Virus record (IMG/VR): IMGVR_UViG_3300032046_000072
Location: 1-41,239 of that record
Direction: 5' to 3' (one strand)
From: a virus
Length of the DNA: 41,239 bases
The position numbers were made by a program, and so were the translations under genes. Shown here in pieces: positions 40,018 to 41,239 of the stretch. Each line of letters begins with the position of its first letter. The stretch's first letter is position 1. Under the pieces are notes generated by a model. The model saw only the letters and a list, made by a program, of their open reading frames with translations, made no database searches and was not told where the DNA came from.

Positions 40018-40467
40018 CTATTTTTCGGGCCGTTGAAGGGAAGTTGATTGTACCCGTATTTTTTCCTTCAGACAATCCTCGTGATAAAAGAATCCGTTGC
40101 TATGGACTTTGGCCGGGCGGGGCATTGCCTTGACTATCAATTCATACTTCTCCGCATCCCATGTCAGACCCGCAATCTGACCGCCGCACCATCGGCAAAT
40201 AATTATTTGGTACTTTTTTTTGACAAGGGACAATGGCGGAAAGGTGGATTTAGTTCTTCCAAAAATTAATCTTGGTTCAATATCAAAGATAGAAGCAATC
40301 TTAATTTGATGTTTCTTTTGGGGGAACCGTTTCCCGGAATCGATATAACTAATTGTCGTCTTGCTAAGTCCGCTCCTCTGAGCGACCTCCGCCTGGGTCA
40401 GCCCGGCACGGCACCTAAACCAACGAAGGTTGTTAACGATCCTCTCCTTCCTCTCCTTGCGGGTCAT
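40018..40467 (-). CDS. XRE-family regulator with C-terminal zinc finger
   Basis: A 149-residue protein. The HTH lies at ~12-66 (LTQAEVAQRSGLSKTTISYI). The C-terminal half has CRWCGG (Cys91, Cys94) and HEDC (His129, Cys132), a CxxC...HxxC finger. The 115-nt gap after it, before the endolysin gene, could hold its operator: an imperfect palindrome CATGCTAAGGCATG lies near 39938-39951. It may control the late genes; it reads with them, not divergently. The ribosome site is distant (AGGAGA, 13 nt). Confidence 0.75.
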   Translation of the reverse strand: MTRKERKERIVNNLRWFRCRAGLTQAEVAQRSGLSKTTISYIDSGKRFPQKKHQIKIASIFDIEPRLIFGRTKSTFPPLSLVKKKYQIIICRWCGGQIAGLTWDAEKYELIVKAMPRPAKVHSNGFFYHEDCLKEKIRVQSTSLQRPEK

Positions 40468-40470
40468 CTA

Positions 40471-40941
40471 TCAAAAGTAATCTCCTGCCCGAGTCTTGGT
40501 CCGGGCCGCAAACAAGAACAAGATTTTCTGAGACAGTTCAGCGTCCGGCCCAGGGTTTCTTTTTGGGCGCTTCTTCAGGGAGAAATAAGAGTTAGGATTA
40601 ATCCACAGCAGACCAGCCGGATCATCAACCTCTCTTGGCTGAATAATACCCTCTGGACAGACATAGTAAAACAAGTGACAATATTTCAAATAGCGCTCGC
40701 ATTTTCTAAGCGCCGGATGGACTTCACCAAACCAATATCCCCCTCTCTCAACTTCCCTTTTTTCTCGCAGAAAATCAGAATGAGAAACCTTGATCTCAAA
40801 TCCCTTGAATATCCGCCGATGTGGGGCAATCATAAAAACATCGAATATCGGGCTGCCGGGCGAAAACTCAAAAAGGCCGACCTCATTAAAGCGACCTTGG
40901 TAATGCTTGCGGAATACGTTTTTAATATCAGCGGCAGTCAT
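40471..40941 (-). CDS. MmcB-like PD-(D/E)XK nuclease
   Basis: A 156-residue protein. The catalytic pattern is PIFDVFMIAP (Asp34) then GFEIKVSHSDFLRE (Glu49, Lys51), typical of the small MmcB/VRR-like nuclease family, followed by YLKYCHLFYYVCPEG, the usual strand after the core. ATG 40941 has AGGAGAGG 8-9 nt upstream. It is probably a DNA-repair or phage-recombination nuclease; the substrate is unknown. Confidence 0.75.
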   Translation of the reverse strand: MTAADIKNVFRKHYQGRFNEVGLFEFSPGSPIFDVFMIAPHRRIFKGFEIKVSHSDFLREKREVERGGYWFGEVHPALRKCERYLKYCHLFYYVCPEGIIQPREVDDPAGLLWINPNSYFSLKKRPKRNPGPDAELSQKILFLFAARTKTRAGDYF

Positions 40942-41003
40942 TAGAAAAGGCCTCTCCTGCGGGGAGCGAGCAGTTCGAGCCGCCCGCCCCCCTTGCTGCG
41001 CCT

Positions 41004-41239
41004 TTACTTCGTGGCCTGGTAAGTAATCTGTGCGCCGGAAAAAACGCTTGTCGCGATGACCAATAAACAAGTCCAGCTGAATTGATGAACGATCACCAAA
41101 TAAGCTGCCGAGGCCACCGCACACAATACGGCCGAAAGCGCCAGGGCCGTAATGCCCGCCAGATTCAGCCACCCTTTCACAAGCGCAATCAGGCCGCGCA
41201 ATGTGACACCGCCGATCGAGAATGTCAGAATGATCTCGA
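41004..41239 (-). CDS. Holin-like small membrane protein (5' end outside window)
   Basis: The frame is open to the right edge (visible part starts EIILTFSIGGVTLRGLI) and ends at 41004, 78 residues visible. Two hydrophobic helices (NLAGITALALSAVLCAVASA and a region near WTCLLVIATSVFSGAQ) with a short loop match small phage holin-type membrane proteins. TTG 41201 or GTG 41180 could start shorter forms. Placed upstream of the endolysin region, so a holin role is plausible. Confidence 0.55.
   Translation of the reverse strand, partial: EIILTFSIGGVTLRGLIALVKGWLNLAGITALALSAVLCAVASAAYLVIVHQFSWTCLLVIATSVFSGAQITYQATK

Noticed and set aside
1-41239. A complete circular genome
   Set aside because: Joining the ends would run the left helicase-loader frame straight into the right membrane-protein frame, and expected genes (helicase, polymerase or integrase) are absent, so the ends are more likely cut points.

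Overview
The window is a 41 kb slice of a tailed double-stranded DNA phage (or prophage) genome. It has an HK97-type head and a long tail of siphovirus type. Every gene I can support reads on the minus strand, so transcription runs from the right end to the left end. Coding is very dense. Many neighbouring genes overlap by 4 nt (ATGA or GTGA) or 1 nt (TAATG or TGATG), and most starts have a clear AGGAGG-like ribosome binding site. The host is a bacterium that uses Shine-Dalgarno initiation; nothing seen identifies it further. Genes run off both ends, and I see no helicase, polymerase, integrase or reverse transcriptase, so the genome continues outside the window.

In transcription order, the right end (41.2 to 37.0 kb) holds a holin-like membrane protein (partial), a PD-(D/E)XK nuclease, an XRE regulator with a zinc finger, an M15 peptidoglycan peptidase (endolysin), an HTH protein, a metallophosphoesterase, and small coiled-coil, lipoprotein and membrane proteins of a likely lysis set. 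The packaging and head module (36.9 to 29.3 kb) follows: a NUMOD3 HNH endonuclease, small and large terminase, a portal-MuF fusion, a tiny HTH protein, prohead protease, major capsid protein and decoration-type proteins.

From 29.3 to 25.1 kb lies an accessory cassette: a SAM methyltransferase, a GT-A-like glycosyltransferase, an endonuclease VII-like HNH protein with a tandem-repeat arm, a radical SAM protein, a small unknown protein and a UDP-glucuronate-decarboxylase-like SDR. Directly after it come two parallel beta-helix proteins, a beta-sandwich-like protein and a 754-residue protein built from about 23 short repeats. These are probable adhesins or depolymerases. Taken together, the island looks like a system for making, attaching or degrading glycans.

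The connector and tail module (19.4 to 8.2 kb) has a gp6-like adaptor, an HK97-gp10-like protein, a tail terminator, the tail tube, chaperones G and GT joined by a -1 frameshift at GGGAAAC, a 671-residue tape measure, a distal tail protein, a hub protein with five FN3 domains, a fibre-like protein and a clan GH-A-like glycoside hydrolase. Two strong sigma70-type promoters (7843-7871 and 6091-6120) then drive the early region. It contains an MT-A70 methyltransferase, nuclease-like and zinc-ribbon proteins, a Cas4/RecB-like exonuclease with a Gp3-like protein that ends in an SSB-type tail, and replication initiation and helicase-loader proteins that run off the left end.
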